Assembly: GCF_040500475.1 (NCBI RefSeq)
Contig: NZ_CP159358.1
Coordinates: forward strand, 372,001 to 436,000
Length of the DNA stretch: 64,000 nucleotides
Origin: Bacillus sp. Bos-x628
GTDB lineage: Bacteria > Bacillota > Bacilli > Bacillales > Bacillaceae
Reading direction: 5' to 3'
A model generated the notes under the pieces. That model was not told the origin of the DNA and did not search any database. It worked only from the letters and a program-made list of their open reading frames with translations. Below are positions 46,764 to 57,617 of this stretch, piece after piece (position 1 is the stretch's first letter; each line of letters begins with the position of its first letter). Made by a program: the position numbers and the translations under genes.

Positions 46764-47531
46764 TTGCAAGACATCTACGGAATTTTATCTAATTTAAATA
46801 TAAAGTTAAATAAAAAGCTTTCTCATCCTTATTTGGCGAAGCATTTACGAGCGCCACTCATTGATGAAGATAAGCTCCTTCTTTTTCATGCAATGTTTGA
46901 TGAAGCTCAAATGAATGCAGAGAAAAAAGAAAATTATATTTTAACGGCGATGCTTGTGCAAATTGCCCTTGATACCCATGACGAAGTCACAACTGCTGCA
47001 GCAATTAAACAAGACGAATTCAAAAATCGTCAGCTGACCATTTTAGCAGGGGACTATTTTAGTGGTCTCTATTATTCTCTTCTCTCAGACATGAAAGACA
47101 TTTACATGATCCGCACACTCGCTACCGCAATCAAAGAAATTAATGAACATAAAATTAGACTTTATGATCGGTCAATTCAAGATGCAGCGCAATTTTATAA
47201 AAGTGTTGCTACAGTGGAGTCAGCACTGTTCCAAAGAATTTCTGAGCACGTTCAATTAACGCATTGGAACGAGATTGCAAGTCGATTTCTAGTTTATAAA
47301 CGTTTTATGAAACAAGCAGAAGATGACAAACATTTAAAACTTTTTTTGAACGATCGCTATACGGACGCCTATAAGTGTTTTGAAAACTTTGAGGATAAAG
47401 GCTTTGAACAAGCAAAACAGCCAATCAAGAAGTATCTTGTTTCATCTCCGGTCGTTCAAAAAGAGCTATTAACTCGCTTGGATCATATCAAAAATGAACC
47501 TGCGTACCATCAGAAAGTGGAAGAAGGGTAA
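46764..47531 (+). CDS. hepS: Heptaprenyl diphosphate synthase component I HepS
   Basis: Small subunit of the two-part heptaprenyl diphosphate synthase that makes the menaquinone-7 side chain. 255 residues, helical. Motifs: [55 protein letters not shown] and [18 protein letters not shown] choose the TTG at 46764 ([11 protein letters not shown]...) with AGGGTGA close before it; the longer frame from 46683 has no ribosome site. menG follows after three bases. Confidence 0.93.
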   Translation: MQDIYGILSNLNIKLNKKLSHPYLAKHLRAPLIDEDKLLLFHAMFDEAQMNAEKKENYILTAMLVQIALDTHDEVTTAAAIKQDEFKNRQLTILAGDYFSGLYYSLLSDMKDIYMIRTLATAIKEINEHKIRLYDRSIQDAAQFYKSVATVESALFQRISEHVQLTHWNEIASRFLVYKRFMKQAEDDKHLKLFLNDRYTDAYKCFENFEDKGFEQAKQPIKKYLVSSPVVQKELLTRLDHIKNEPAYHQKVEEG

Positions 47532-47534
47532 GCT

Positions 47535-48239
47535 ATGCAGCAATCAAAAGAACAGCGAGTACACCGTGTATTTGAAAAAATTTATAAAAACTATGATCAA
47601 ATGAATTCCGTCATCAGCTTTAAGCAGCATAAAAAATGGCGCGATAAAACAATGAAGCTCATGAATGTTCCAAAAGGAGCAAAAGCACTAGATGTTTGCT
47701 GCGGAACAGCTGATTGGACCATTGCGCTTGCAGAAGCTGCAGGAGAGCAAGGCGAGGTCAAAGGGATTGATTTCAGTAAAAATATGCTGAGTGTCGGTGA
47801 AACGAAAGTGAAAGCAGGAGGTTATAGTCAAATCGAACTGCTTCACGGCAATGCAATGGAGCTTCCTTTTGAGAATGACTCATTTGATTATGTGACGATC
47901 GGTTTTGGTCTTCGAAACGTTCCTGATTACTTAACTGTATTAAAAGAAATGACAAGAGTAGTAAAGCCTGGCGGGATGGTTGTATGTCTAGAGACTTCAC
48001 AGCCTGAAATGATTGGGTTCAAACAAGGATACTATGTCTATTTCAAATATATAATGCCGCTTTTTGGAAAGCTGTTTGCCAAAAGCTATCAGGAATATTC
48101 ATGGCTTCAAGAATCAGCAAAAACGTTCCCTGGCATGAAAGAGCTAGCTGCACTTTTTGAAAAAGCAGGTTTGTCTGATGTCTCGTATCATCCATTTACA
48201 GGCGGTGTAGCAGCAACACATATCGGAAAGAAGCTTTGA
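47535..48239 (+). CDS. menG: Demethylmenaquinone methyltransferase
   Basis: SAM-dependent C-methylation of demethylmenaquinone, last step of menaquinone synthesis (MenG/UbiE family). 234 residues. Motif [19 protein letters not shown] near 50-67, [21 protein letters not shown] and [13 protein letters not shown] at the end are family signatures; the N-terminal [28 protein letters not shown] is typical. ATG 47535 comes right after the hepS stop. It sits between the two halves of heptaprenyl synthase. Confidence 0.96.
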   Translation: MQQSKEQRVHRVFEKIYKNYDQMNSVISFKQHKKWRDKTMKLMNVPKGAKALDVCCGTADWTIALAEAAGEQGEVKGIDFSKNMLSVGETKVKAGGYSQIELLHGNAMELPFENDSFDYVTIGFGLRNVPDYLTVLKEMTRVVKPGGMVVCLETSQPEMIGFKQGYYVYFKYIMPLFGKLFAKSYQEYSWLQESAKTFPGMKELAALFEKAGLSDVSYHPFTGGVAATHIGKKL

Positions 48240-48263
48240 ATACACGATATTTAGGTGAAGATA

Positions 48264-49226
48264 ATGAAACTAAAAGCAATGATCTCTTTTTTAAATCATG
48301 ATATAGATGTAATTGAAAAAGAGCTTGAACAAACAGTTCGCTCTGATTATGCATTATTAAGTGAAGCAGGACTTCATTTGCTGCAAGCGGGCGGAAAACG
48401 AATCCGCCCCGTTTTTGTTCTCCTTTCCGGCATGTTTGGCGACTATGATATTAATAAAATTAAGTATGTAGCCGTTGCCCTAGAGCTGATCCATATGGCT
48501 TCGCTTGTCCATGATGATGTCATTGATGATGCAGAACTAAGAAGAGGCAAACCCACCATTAAGGCAAAATGGGACAATCGAATTGCCATGTATACAGGGG
48601 ATTACTTATTCGCAAGATCGCTTGAGTATATGACGAAAATCAATCATCCAATGGCACATGAAATTTTGTCAAAAATGGTCGTCGAACTCTGTCTCGGTGA
48701 AATTGAGCAAGTAAAAGACAAATACAACATGGATCAAAACCTTCGTACATATTTAAGACGAATTAAGCGAAAAACAGCTTTACTCATTGCAGGCAGTTGC
48801 CAATTAGGTGCTATTGCAGCAGGTACAGATGAAAAAACGCATAAGGCTCTCTACTGGTTTGGGTACTATGTTGGGATGTCTTATCAAATCATTGATGATG
48901 TCCTTGACTTCACTTCAACGGAAGAGGAGCTGGGCAAGCCTGTTGGCGGGGACCTTCTACAAGGAAATGTGACACTTCCAGTCCTATATGCTCTGAAAAA
49001 TCCAACACTAGAAGGTCAATTGAAATTGATTAATAGTGAAACAACAGAAAAGCAACTAAAACCTGTAATTGAAAACCTAAAACAAACAGATGCTATTGAT
49101 CGTTCTATTCGAGTGAGTGAAATGTATCTGAAAAAAGCATTTGAACAGCTTGAACAGCTTCCACGTGGACGTGCTAAAACATCATTAGCTTCCATTGCCA
49201 AATATATTGGTAAACGAAAATTCTAA
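48264..49226 (+). CDS. hepT: Heptaprenyl diphosphate synthase component II HepT
   Basis: Catalytic prenyltransferase subunit. 320 residues. First Asp-rich motif VHDDVIDDAELRRGKPT (DDxxD near 78-83) and second motif YQIIDDVLDFTSTEEELGKPVGGDLLQG (DDxxD near 213); AGGKRIRPVFVLLSG is the conserved start of the fold. ATG 48264 follows AGGTGA; a GTG at 48255 lies within the binding site. Last gene of hepS-menG-hepT; a hairpin overlaps its stop. Confidence 0.96.
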   Translation: MKLKAMISFLNHDIDVIEKELEQTVRSDYALLSEAGLHLLQAGGKRIRPVFVLLSGMFGDYDINKIKYVAVALELIHMASLVHDDVIDDAELRRGKPTIKAKWDNRIAMYTGDYLFARSLEYMTKINHPMAHEILSKMVVELCLGEIEQVKDKYNMDQNLRTYLRRIKRKTALLIAGSCQLGAIAAGTDEKTHKALYWFGYYVGMSYQIIDDVLDFTSTEEELGKPVGGDLLQGNVTLPVLYALKNPTLEGQLKLINSETTEKQLKPVIENLKQTDAIDRSIRVSEMYLKKAFEQLEQLPRGRAKTSLASIAKYIGKRKF

Positions 49227-49252
49227 TCAACTTCGTGTTGATTGGTTTTTTT
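49225..49252 (+). terminator. Terminator after hepT
   Basis: AATCAAC (49225-49231) pairs with GTTGATT (49237-49243), then GG and seven T residues. Confidence 0.8.
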
Positions 49253-49272
49253 GTGAAATTTTTTGTCAAAAA

Positions 49273-49301
49273 TTGATTATGATAAAAAAAAATGATACGA
49301 T
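49273..49301 (+). promoter_or_regulatory. Probable promoter of ndk
   Basis: TTGATT at 49273-49278, 17 bases, TACGAT at 49296-49301; about 55 bases before the ndk ATG. Confidence 0.55.
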
Positions 49302-49355
49302 CACTTTGTAACAATGTAAGCCTATACATACATAATGACGGGGTGGAAAACGTAT

Positions 49356-49802
49356 ATGGACAAAACATTTCTCATGGTAAAACCTGATGGTGTTGAAAGG
49401 CAATTAATCGGTGAAATTGTGTCAAGATTCGAAAAAAAGGGGCTTCAGCTTGTTGGTGCAAAACTGATGAGTATCCCAAAAGAAGTAGCAGAAACACATT
49501 ATGGAGAACATAAGGAAAAACCATTTTTCGGAGAATTGGTTTCTTTTATTACGTCAGGACCTGTGTTTGCTATGGTATGGCAGGGGGAACAGGTGGTCGA
49601 AGTAACAAGACAAATAATCGGGAAAACAAACCCGAAAGAAGCGCTTCCAGGTACAATTAGAGGAGATTTTGGATTAACTGTCGGAAAAAATATCATCCAT
49701 GGATCAGACTCTCCAGAAAGTGCTGAAAGAGAAATTAACTTGTTCTTTAAACAAGAAGAGCTTACAAACTGGAATCAAACCATTTCAAGCTGGATTTATT
49801 AG
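49356..49802 (+). CDS. ndk: Nucleoside diphosphate kinase
   Basis: Equalises nucleoside triphosphate pools via a phospho-His intermediate. 148 residues. [18 protein letters not shown] at the start, [14 protein letters not shown], and [16 protein letters not shown] with the catalytic His near residue 115. ATG 49356 has GGGGTGG nine bases before; an in-frame ATG at 49335 is not supported. Own promoter and terminator. Confidence 0.97.
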   Translation: MDKTFLMVKPDGVERQLIGEIVSRFEKKGLQLVGAKLMSIPKEVAETHYGEHKEKPFFGELVSFITSGPVFAMVWQGEQVVEVTRQIIGKTNPKEALPGTIRGDFGLTVGKNIIHGSDSPESAEREINLFFKQEELTNWNQTISSWIY

Positions 49803-49807
49803 TCTTT

Positions 49808-49849
49808 AAAAAGCCAAGGTGTTCACCCCATGAGCACCTTGGCTTTTTT
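49808..49849 (+). terminator. Terminator after ndk
   Basis: A 14-bp stem, AAAAAGCCAAGGTG (49808-49821) and CACCTTGGCTTTTT (49835-49848); T tract. Confidence 0.9.
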
Positions 49850-49917
49850 ATATCGACAATCTTTTCACGAGATGATACAAATTTTTGATAAAAACAGATA
49901 TACTAGGACAAAGATAG

Positions 49918-50712
<795 letters not shown>

Positions 50713-50787
50713 TCTAGCTGACTTTTTACTAGCAAATATGATATAGTTTTACTTAAAAGCGTTAATGCGATGAAGGGAGATTGAGTC

Positions 50788-51960
50788 ATGAGGTACTTAA
50801 CAGCAGGTGAATCACATGGTCCACAACTGACCACAATCATTGAAGGAGTTCCAGCGGGACTTTACATAGAGAAAGAGGACATTAATTACGAACTGGCTAG
50901 AAGACAAAAAGGTCATGGTCGCGGCAGAAGAATGCAGATTGAAAAAGATCAGGTGGAAGTGCTAAGCGGTGTCCGGCACGGGAAAACATTAGGTTCTCCA
51001 ATTACACTTGTTGTTGAAAATAATGACTGGAAGCACTGGACGAAGGTGATGGGAGCAGAGCCGATTACCGAAGAAGAAGAGAGTGAAATGAAACGTCAAA
51101 TCTCTCGTCCAAGACCGGGGCATGCTGATTTAATTGGTGCTATTAAATATGGTCATCGCGATATGCGTAACGTGTTAGAGCGTTCATCAGCCCGCGAGAC
51201 AACAGTGCGTGTGGCAGCAGGAGCAGTGGCGAAACAAATTTTAGCTCATCTTGGAATCAAAGTAGCCGGTCACGTACTTGAAATTGGTGGAGTGAAAGCA
51301 ACTGATACAAAATACGAGTCTATTGAAGATTTGCAAAGAGTAACAGAAGAATCGCCTGTACGCTGCTATGACAGCAAAGCAGCTCAAAAAATGATGGATG
51401 CCATCGACGAGGCAAAGAAAAACGGTGACTCGATCGGCGGCATTGTTGAAGTGATCGTTTATGGCATGCCGGTTGGAGTAGGAAGCTATGTTCATTATGA
51501 CCGTAAACTAGACAGTAAGCTTGCTGGCGCCGTCCTAAGCATCAATGCTTTTAAAGGTGTCGAATTTGGTATTGGATTTGAGGCAGCATCTAAAAAAGGC
51601 AGTGAAGTTCATGATGAAATCATTTGGGACGAAGAAAAGGGATATACGAGGAAAACGAATCGATTAGGCGGTCTTGAAGGCGGAATGTCGACAGGCATGC
51701 CAATTGTCGTAAGAGGTGTGATGAAGCCAATTCCAACACTTTATAAGCCACTTCAGAGCGTTGACATTGAGACAAAAGAGCCATTTTCTGCAAGCATTGA
51801 ACGATCAGATAGCTGTGCTGTACCAGCTGCAAGTGTTGTTGCAGAAGCAGTTATTGCTTGGGAGATTGCGGATGCGGTCGTTGAACAGTTCGGTCTTGAC
51901 CAAATTGACCGTATAAAAGAAAATGTAGAAAAAATGCGTCAGCTTCAGAGGGAGTTTTAA
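50788..51960 (+). CDS. aroF: Chorismate synthase
   Basis: FMN-dependent conversion of 5-enolpyruvylshikimate 3-phosphate to chorismate. 390 residues. [13 protein letters not shown] at the start, [68 protein letters not shown] and [17 protein letters not shown] are the family signatures. ATG 50788 follows AGGGAG. First gene of the aromatic supraoperon; the aroB start overlaps its stop by one base. Bacillus naming is used (equals E. coli aroC). Confidence 0.97.
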   Translation: MRYLTAGESHGPQLTTIIEGVPAGLYIEKEDINYELARRQKGHGRGRRMQIEKDQVEVLSGVRHGKTLGSPITLVVENNDWKHWTKVMGAEPITEEEESEMKRQISRPRPGHADLIGAIKYGHRDMRNVLERSSARETTVRVAAGAVAKQILAHLGIKVAGHVLEIGGVKATDTKYESIEDLQRVTEESPVRCYDSKAAQKMMDAIDEAKKNGDSIGGIVEVIVYGMPVGVGSYVHYDRKLDSKLAGAVLSINAFKGVEFGIGFEAASKKGSEVHDEIIWDEEKGYTRKTNRLGGLEGGMSTGMPIVVRGVMKPIPTLYKPLQSVDIETKEPFSASIERSDSCAVPAASVVAEAVIAWEIADAVVEQFGLDQIDRIKENVEKMRQLQREF

Positions 51961-53051
51961 TGAAGACTTTGGAAGTCAGTACGTCTTCATCGAATTACCC
52001 TGTATACATCGGTGATGGCATTAGACGGAACATCGTAGACCTGATTACTTCCACAAGATGCTCCTATACTAAACTGTTGATCGTAACAGATTCAGCAGTT
52101 GATGCCATTTACGGCAGCGAAATGGTTCGTTTCCTTGAACAGAAGTGGTCCGTTCAAAAAGTGGTCGTTCCAAATGGAGAACAATCGAAATCTTTCTCGC
52201 AGTTTGAGCATATCCATACCAAAGCTATTCAGTTTCAGCTCGACCGCTCTTCCTGCATCATGGCTCTAGGAGGCGGAGTGATTGGTGACTTGGCTGGTTT
52301 TGTTGCCGCCACTTATATGAGAGGCATTGATTTTATTCAGGTTCCGACAACTTTGCTAGCACATGATAGTGCGGTTGGCGGGAAAACAGGAATCAATCAT
52401 CCGCTTGGTAAAAACTTAATTGGCGCTTTTCATCAGCCAAGGGCTGTAATCTATGATACAAGCATGCTTGATACACTATCTGACACAGAGCTTAGATCAG
52501 GCTTTGCTGAAGTCATTAAACATGCGCTGATTTCAAGTAACGACTTTTTATCAGAACTTATGAGCATTCGTTCTCTGACAGAATTATCAAAAGAACAGCT
52601 GGCACATATGCTGTATCAAGGAATTCAAGTGAAAGCGTCCATTGTACAAGAGGACGAAAAAGAACAAGGCGTTCGTGCATTTTTAAACTTAGGGCATACA
52701 CTTGGGCATGCCATTGAAGCAGAGTATGGATATGGAGCCATCACTCATGGGGATGCAATCGCTATTGGGCTGCAGTTCGCCTTATATGTGAGCGAGAAGC
52801 ATTTAGGTCTAAGTCTCAATCGTTCTGACCTTAAAGAGTGGATGAAAGGTTTGGGATTCCCAGTACAGATCAGACAAGATATATCCACAAATATTTTTGT
52901 GGACCGAATGGTTGGTGACAAAAAGGCAATAGGAGGTCGTGTTCAATTTGTTTTATTAAAGCAGGTTGGAGACGTTACTTTACAATCGTTCACAAAAGAA
53001 GAGCTACATGACTGGCTCGAAAAATGGAAACGGGAGGACGGATGTCTATGA
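51960..53051 (+). CDS. aroB: 3-dehydroquinate synthase
   Basis: Second step of the shikimate pathway; zinc- and NAD-dependent. 363 residues. Motifs: VPNGEQSKS, ALGGGVIGDLAGFVAATYMRGI, PTTLLAHDSAVGGKTGINHPLGKNLIGAFHQP, SGFAEVIKHALI and LGHTLGHAIE (zinc His). ATG overlaps the aroF stop (TAATG). The stop overlaps aroH. Confidence 0.97.
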   Translation: MKTLEVSTSSSNYPVYIGDGIRRNIVDLITSTRCSYTKLLIVTDSAVDAIYGSEMVRFLEQKWSVQKVVVPNGEQSKSFSQFEHIHTKAIQFQLDRSSCIMALGGGVIGDLAGFVAATYMRGIDFIQVPTTLLAHDSAVGGKTGINHPLGKNLIGAFHQPRAVIYDTSMLDTLSDTELRSGFAEVIKHALISSNDFLSELMSIRSLTELSKEQLAHMLYQGIQVKASIVQEDEKEQGVRAFLNLGHTLGHAIEAEYGYGAITHGDAIAIGLQFALYVSEKHLGLSLNRSDLKEWMKGLGFPVQIRQDISTNIFVDRMVGDKKAIGGRVQFVLLKQVGDVTLQSFTKEELHDWLEKWKREDGCL

Positions 53052-53431
53052 TGTTTCGCGGAATACGTGGGGCTACAACTGTGACAGAAGATACAGAAGT
53101 AGAAGTTGTAAATAAAACGAAACAACTGTTAGAAGCGATTATTTCAAAAAACCAAGTGGAACCAGAACGTGTTGTGCAGATTTTAATTTCTGCTACTCAA
53201 GATATTCACTCCGTTTTCCCAGCAAAAGCACTTCGCCAGTTTGAGGGCTGGACGTATGTCCCTGTTACTTGTATGCAGGAACTGGACATCAATGGAGGGC
53301 TGAAGCATTGCATTCGGGTGTTAATGACAGTCCAAACGGATATGAAGCAGGAAGACATAGAGCACGTGTATTTAGAAGAAGCAGTGACGCTTCGCCCTGA
53401 TTTACAGTTGACAAAAAACAAGGAATTATAA
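53048..53431 (+). CDS. aroH: Chorismate mutase AroH, AroH type
   Basis: Claisen rearrangement of chorismate to prephenate, trimeric monofunctional enzyme. 127 residues from the ATG at 53048, the same length as B. subtilis AroH (MMFRGIRGATTVTEDTEVEV...). Active-site residues appear in RGIRGATT (Arg7), ATQDIHSVFPAKALR, CMQE, CIRVLM and VYLEEAVTLRPDL. GGGAGG is ten bases before; an ATG at 53042 would add two residues. aroB stop overlaps (ATGA). The trp promoter lies across its last codons. Confidence 0.95.
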   Translation: MMFRGIRGATTVTEDTEVEVVNKTKQLLEAIISKNQVEPERVVQILISATQDIHSVFPAKALRQFEGWTYVPVTCMQELDINGGLKHCIRVLMTVQTDMKQEDIEHVYLEEAVTLRPDLQLTKNKEL

Positions 53432-53437
53432 TACGAT
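53408..53437 (+). promoter_or_regulatory. trp operon promoter
   Basis: TTGACA at 53408-53413 inside aroH, 18 bases, TACGAT at 53432-53437. Transcription near 53444 would start just before the leader stem-loop. A TATAAT at 53427-53432 is too close to pair with this -35. Confidence 0.6.
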
Positions 53438-53450
53438 ATGTACAGCCGAA

Positions 53451-53470
53451 GTTTACGCATAGGTGTAAAC
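53451..53470 (+). promoter_or_regulatory. 5' stem-loop of the trp leader
   Basis: GTTTAC (53451-53456) pairs with GTAAAC (53465-53470) around an eight-base loop, a few bases after the expected transcription start. A 5' stem-loop at this place assists TRAP binding in B. subtilis. Confidence 0.6.
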
Positions 53471-53484
53471 GGCAAACGTAATTT

Positions 53485-53538
53485 TAGAGAAGATGAGAAT
53501 GAGACTAGGGTAGTTGAGATGAGTAGAGTTGAGCAGAG
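53485..53538 (+). promoter_or_regulatory. TRAP binding site, eleven NAG triplets
   Basis: In order: TAG, AAG, GAG, GAG, TAG, TAG, GAG, GAG, GAG, GAG, GAG. Spacers are two bases each except one of three (after triplet 3). Ten fit the (G/U)AG rule; the second (AAG, 53490-53492) is degenerate. Eleven triplets match the eleven subunits of TRAP, encoded at 46414. Bound TRAP would leave the terminator at 53565 free to form and stop trp transcription when tryptophan is abundant. Confidence 0.92.
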
Positions 53539-53564
53539 ATACGATACTTCTATTTAATCATACT

Positions 53565-53598
53565 GCCTAAAAGGGGAACCCTCTTTTAGGCTTATTTC
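53565..53598 (+). terminator. trp attenuator terminator
   Basis: GCCTAAAAG (53565-53573) pairs with CTTTTAGGC (53583-53591) plus inner GG/CC pairs; tail TTATTTC. A competing antiterminator can be drawn: GCAG (53533-53536) with CTGC (53563-53566) and GAT (53538-53540) with ATC (53557-53559), using bases in the last two TRAP triplets. Confidence 0.85.
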
Positions 53599-53665
53599 GT
53601 ATACTCAAACAAATGCACCTATAATTCCCCCTCATTCTCCTTAACATTATTTAAGGAGTGTGTCT

Positions 53666-55213
53666 ATGAATTTTCAATCAAACCTTACCCAATTTTTACA
53701 AGATAGTCTATCTTACAAAACAATCCCCATTGTTGAAACCATTACAGTGGATACGATCTCACCTATTCAAATTGTTGAGAAGCTCAATCATGACATTGTG
53801 TATCTGTTAGAAAGCAAGGATGAGTCTTCTAGCTGGTCAAGATATTCTTTCATTGGTTTACATCCATTTTTAACATTACAAGAGAAACAGCACCAATATA
53901 TTGCGCTTGATGCCGCAGGGCAGGAGGTGATGCAAAAGTCAGAGCTGAAAGATTTACTAGACTGGATGAATGACCATTATCAAATCAAGACACCAGACGT
54001 TGACATTCCGTTTACGGGAGGAGCTGTTGGCTACTTAGGTTATGATCTCATACCTAGCATTGAACCATCCGTCAGGTCGCATGCAAAAGCATCGACATCA
54101 GATAACTGTACATTGTTTGTCTGTCAAACCATGATTGCATTTGACCATAAAACCAACCATGTCTATTTTATTCAATATACTCAACTGACAGGGAATGAAA
54201 CAGAGGACGAAAAAATACAAGCATACAACAAAAATCATGAGAAGCTCAAAAAAATGATTCAACAGCTCCACATGCAAATTGACATGAAAGAATTAATTTT
54301 ATCAGGGAATCTAAATGAACCGCCGTCCTTTGATCAGGTCACCTCCACTTATGAAAAAGCGCAATTTTTAAACGATGTAGAAAAAATAAAGGAATACATT
54401 AGAGCCGGTGATATTTTTCAAGGGGTTCTCTCACAGCGTTTTGATATGCCCGTGACCGTGAGTTCATTTGAATTGTATCGTGTCCTTCGGATTGTGAATC
54501 CTTCACCGTATATGTATTTTATTAAATTGAAAGATCGTGACTTAGTAGGCAGCTCTCCAGAACGATTAATACATGCGAGAAATGGACATTTAGAAATTCA
54601 TCCAATCGCCGGAACAAGAAGAAGAGGGGCGACAAAAGAAGAGGATGCTGCACTTGCAAAAGAGCTGCTCCATGATGAAAAAGAAAAAGCAGAGCATTAC
54701 ATGCTAGTAGATCTTGCAAGAAATGATGTAGGGCGCGTCGCTGAATATGGGAGTGTATCAGTCCCAGTCTTCACAAAAGTGGTGAACTTTTCACATGTCA
54801 TGCACATGATCTCAATTGTGACAGGAAAACTGAAGCAGGATACTCATCCAGTAGACGCATTAATGTCAGCCTTTCCGGCTGGGACATTAACAGGTGCACC
54901 TAAAATTAGAGCCATGCAATTATTAAATGAGATGGAGCCAGAGCCAAGAGAAACGTATGGCGGTTGTATTGCCTATATTGGGTTTGACGGTAATATTGAT
55001 TCCTGCATCACCATTCGAACCATGAGTATTCAAAACAATACCGCATCCATACAGGCAGGTGCAGGTATTGTAGCTGATTCTGTTCCTGAAAACGAGTGGG
55101 AAGAGACGTGCAACAAAGCTGGAGCGCTACTTAAAGCGATTCAACTTGCTGAACATATTTTCTCAGAAAAGGAGAGTGTGCAAGATGAATCAACGGCTAT
55201 TAGCTCTCGTTAA
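53666..55213 (+). CDS. trpE: Anthranilate synthase component I
   Basis: Makes anthranilate from chorismate with glutamine-derived ammonia. 515 residues. Trp feedback site LLESKDESSSWSRYSFIG near 43-60; chorismate-binding domain with GDIFQGVLSQRF, NPSPYMYFIK, SSPERLI, PIAGTRRRGAT, LVDLARNDVGRV, AFPAGTLTGAPKIRAM and YGGCIAYIGFDG. ATG 53666 follows AAGGAG at seven bases; its binding site is outside the TRAP triplets. No trpG in this operon; in Bacillus the amidotransferase is usually shared with folate synthesis elsewhere. trpD overlaps its end by 29 bases. Confidence 0.97.
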   Translation: MNFQSNLTQFLQDSLSYKTIPIVETITVDTISPIQIVEKLNHDIVYLLESKDESSSWSRYSFIGLHPFLTLQEKQHQYIALDAAGQEVMQKSELKDLLDWMNDHYQIKTPDVDIPFTGGAVGYLGYDLIPSIEPSVRSHAKASTSDNCTLFVCQTMIAFDHKTNHVYFIQYTQLTGNETEDEKIQAYNKNHEKLKKMIQQLHMQIDMKELILSGNLNEPPSFDQVTSTYEKAQFLNDVEKIKEYIRAGDIFQGVLSQRFDMPVTVSSFELYRVLRIVNPSPYMYFIKLKDRDLVGSSPERLIHARNGHLEIHPIAGTRRRGATKEEDAALAKELLHDEKEKAEHYMLVDLARNDVGRVAEYGSVSVPVFTKVVNFSHVMHMISIVTGKLKQDTHPVDALMSAFPAGTLTGAPKIRAMQLLNEMEPEPRETYGGCIAYIGFDGNIDSCITIRTMSIQNNTASIQAGAGIVADSVPENEWEETCNKAGALLKAIQLAEHIFSEKESVQDESTAISSR

Positions 55214-56207
55214 TGGGGCTCTTTTAACTGAAAAAGAAGCAAGCTTGTTGATGCACGATATGATGAGCGGCTCTTTATCAGATGCTGAAGTTGCGGCAAG
55301 TCTATCCATCTTAGCTCATAGAGGAGAAACATCAGAAGAGATGACAGGTTTTGTGAAAGCGATGAGACAGAATGTAGCTCCAATGGATGAATCTCTTGAT
55401 GTCGTTGATACGTGCGGCACTGGAGGAGATGGCTTATCGACGTTTAACATATCGACAGCCGCTGCCATTGTAGCCTCTGCTGCCGGTGCTAAAATTGCGA
55501 AACACGGAAATCGTTCTGTATCTTCCAAAAGCGGGAGTGCCGACGTACTAGAATGTCTTGGCATCCAAATACAATCAACACCTGAAGAAACAAGACGACA
55601 AATACAACAGAAAAATATGGGATTTTTATTTGCACCGCTCTATTATTCATCCATAAAACAGGTAACAACAGTTCGTAAGCAGCTCGGATTTCGGACGGTA
55701 TTTAATCTTATAGGCCCGCTTTGTCATCCAATGCAAGCCAAAAAGCAAATCATCGGTGTGTACTCAAAAGAAAAAGCAAAGTTAATGGCTAAAGCCCTTG
55801 CTCCTTTAGAGCCAGAACATGTCCTATTTGTTAGCGGAGAAGATGGGCTAGATGAATTAACCATTACAGCAAATTCGTATGTGATTGAACTGAAGAAACA
55901 TGTGATGAAAGAGTATACGCTCAATCCAGTCGACTTTGGATTGAAAAAAGGACAATTATCAGACATACAAGTAAATTCACCAGAAGAGAGTGCACACATT
56001 ATTCAGAATATATTGAATCGTCAAATAGAAGGGGCGCCGCTTCATATTACAGCTCTGAATGCAGGTGCCGCTTTATATGTGGCAGGAAAGACAGATAGTC
56101 TCATGGCAGGAACATTAAAAGCCTTAGAAACCATCGAAAACGGTTCAGCGAAAGAACAATTAGACCGTTTAAAACAAAAAAAGAAAGAGGGAAAAATCTA
56201 TGCTTGA
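55185..56207 (+). CDS. trpD: Anthranilate phosphoribosyltransferase
   Basis: Transfers phosphoribosyl from PRPP to anthranilate. 340 residues. [17 protein letters not shown] (PRPP loop), [29 protein letters not shown] and [13 protein letters not shown] are family motifs. ATG 55185 follows GGAGAG at eight bases, inside the trpE end. Overlaps trpC by eight bases. Confidence 0.96.
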   Translation: MNQRLLALVNGALLTEKEASLLMHDMMSGSLSDAEVAASLSILAHRGETSEEMTGFVKAMRQNVAPMDESLDVVDTCGTGGDGLSTFNISTAAAIVASAAGAKIAKHGNRSVSSKSGSADVLECLGIQIQSTPEETRRQIQQKNMGFLFAPLYYSSIKQVTTVRKQLGFRTVFNLIGPLCHPMQAKKQIIGVYSKEKAKLMAKALAPLEPEHVLFVSGEDGLDELTITANSYVIELKKHVMKEYTLNPVDFGLKKGQLSDIQVNSPEESAHIIQNILNRQIEGAPLHITALNAGAALYVAGKTDSLMAGTLKALETIENGSAKEQLDRLKQKKKEGKIYA

Positions 56208-56952
56208 TCAAATTATTGCTCGTAAAAAAGAACATGTCCAAACGCTACAATTACCTGTTGATGGAAAGTATGAAAGGCGGTCATTTAAAGATGCACTGAT
56301 GAATCCTCATCGCTTTATAGGGCTCATTGCTGAGGTGAAAAAAGCATCTCCTTCCAAAGGAATCATTCAGCCAAATTTCGATCCTCTTCAAATAGCGAAA
56401 GCATACGAAACATCAAAAGCAGATTGTTTATCTGTACTGACCGATGAGCCCTTTTTTCAAGGGAAAAATGAGTACCTATCTCTCATTAAGGAGCATGTCT
56501 CATTACCGATTTTAAGAAAGGATTTTATCATTGATTCAATACAAGTAGAGGAGTCAAAACGTATAGGTGCAGACGCAATTTTATTGATTGGAGAAGTGCT
56601 TGAGACGCAAAAGCTGTATGAGCTGTACACTGAAGCAAAAGAAAAAGACCTTGATGTTCTTGTTGAAGTTCATGCGGCAAAAACGCTAAGTAACATTTTA
56701 GATGTATTTACCCCAGAGATGATCGGAGTGAACAATCGGAATTTAAATACGTTTACGACGACAATCGAGCAAACAAAGGAGATTGCTCCTCTTGTGCCAG
56801 ATGATGTCATGCTGGTGAGTGAAAGCGGCATCCAGACATTTGGTGATTTAACTTTTGTTAAAGAGCAAGGAGCTAGAGCGGTTCTTGTTGGCGAATCTTT
56901 CATGAGGGAAAGTTCACAAGAAAAAGCCGTCAGGACATTGTTTGGTGAATGA
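56200..56952 (+). CDS. trpC: Indole-3-glycerol-phosphate synthase
   Basis: TIM-barrel enzyme closing the indole ring. 250 residues. [15 protein letters not shown] (catalytic Lys), [42 protein letters not shown] and VSESGIQT are in the usual order. GAAAGAGGGA lies before the ATG at 56200, within trpD. trpF starts on its stop (ATGA). Confidence 0.97.
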   Translation: MLDQIIARKKEHVQTLQLPVDGKYERRSFKDALMNPHRFIGLIAEVKKASPSKGIIQPNFDPLQIAKAYETSKADCLSVLTDEPFFQGKNEYLSLIKEHVSLPILRKDFIIDSIQVEESKRIGADAILLIGEVLETQKLYELYTEAKEKDLDVLVEVHAAKTLSNILDVFTPEMIGVNNRNLNTFTTTIEQTKEIAPLVPDDVMLVSESGIQTFGDLTFVKEQGARAVLVGESFMRESSQEKAVRTLFGE

Positions 56953-57617
56953 CGGTGATGAAGCCATATATGAAATATTGCGGTGCTGCATCACGAGAAG
57001 ATGTCGAGTGCATCTCACAATCTCGCGGAGATGCCATAGGATTTATCTTTGCACCAAGTAAAAGGCAAGTACAGCCAGATCAAGTGAAACACTGGTTAGA
57101 ACAAACAAAGTGCAGTAAAGATGTTGTAGGTGTGTTTGTGAATGAAGAGATAAATAGAATCTGTGAGATCACAAGCAAAATCCCGCTCAGCATTGTACAG
57201 CTTCACGGGGATGAAACACCAGAAGAAGCACAGGAAATAAAACAACAAACAGAGGCTATCGTATGGAAAGTGTTTCATCACGAACCCCATCTACTCGCTA
57301 CACTTGAAAAAATGACGAACTACGCTCCTGTTGTAGATGGGTTTCTCATTGACGCTAAGGTAAAAGGAATAAGAGGCGGTTCTGGAACTGCTTTTGCATG
57401 GGAGGCGGTGCCAGCATACGTTCAGCATGCAAAGCGTCTTAAGAAGACATGCGCCATTGCAGGCGGGGTGACGCCGGCATCTATCACGAAGCTGCTCGAC
57501 TATGGTCCAAAAGCCATTGATCTTTCAAGCGGAATAGAAGAAAACGGAAAGAAAAGCAGCGCAAAGATCAAGGCGCTTGAAGAAAGGATGTTCAGTTATG
57601 TACGCATATCCAAATGA
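56949..57617 (+). CDS. trpF: Phosphoribosylanthranilate isomerase
   Basis: Amadori rearrangement of phosphoribosylanthranilate. 222 residues from the ATG at 56949, which overlaps the trpC stop. [10 protein letters not shown] (catalytic Cys), [42 protein letters not shown] (Asp) and AGGVTPASI are recognisable; GAASREDVE replaces the more usual GIxxxED(A). A second ATG at 56958 would remove three residues. Extends 20 bases into trpB. Sequence drift is larger here than in the other trp genes, which is normal for TrpF. Confidence 0.94.
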   Translation: MTVMKPYMKYCGAASREDVECISQSRGDAIGFIFAPSKRQVQPDQVKHWLEQTKCSKDVVGVFVNEEINRICEITSKIPLSIVQLHGDETPEEAQEIKQQTEAIVWKVFHHEPHLLATLEKMTNYAPVVDGFLIDAKVKGIRGGSGTAFAWEAVPAYVQHAKRLKKTCAIAGGVTPASITKLLDYGPKAIDLSSGIEENGKKSSAKIKALEERMFSYVRISK

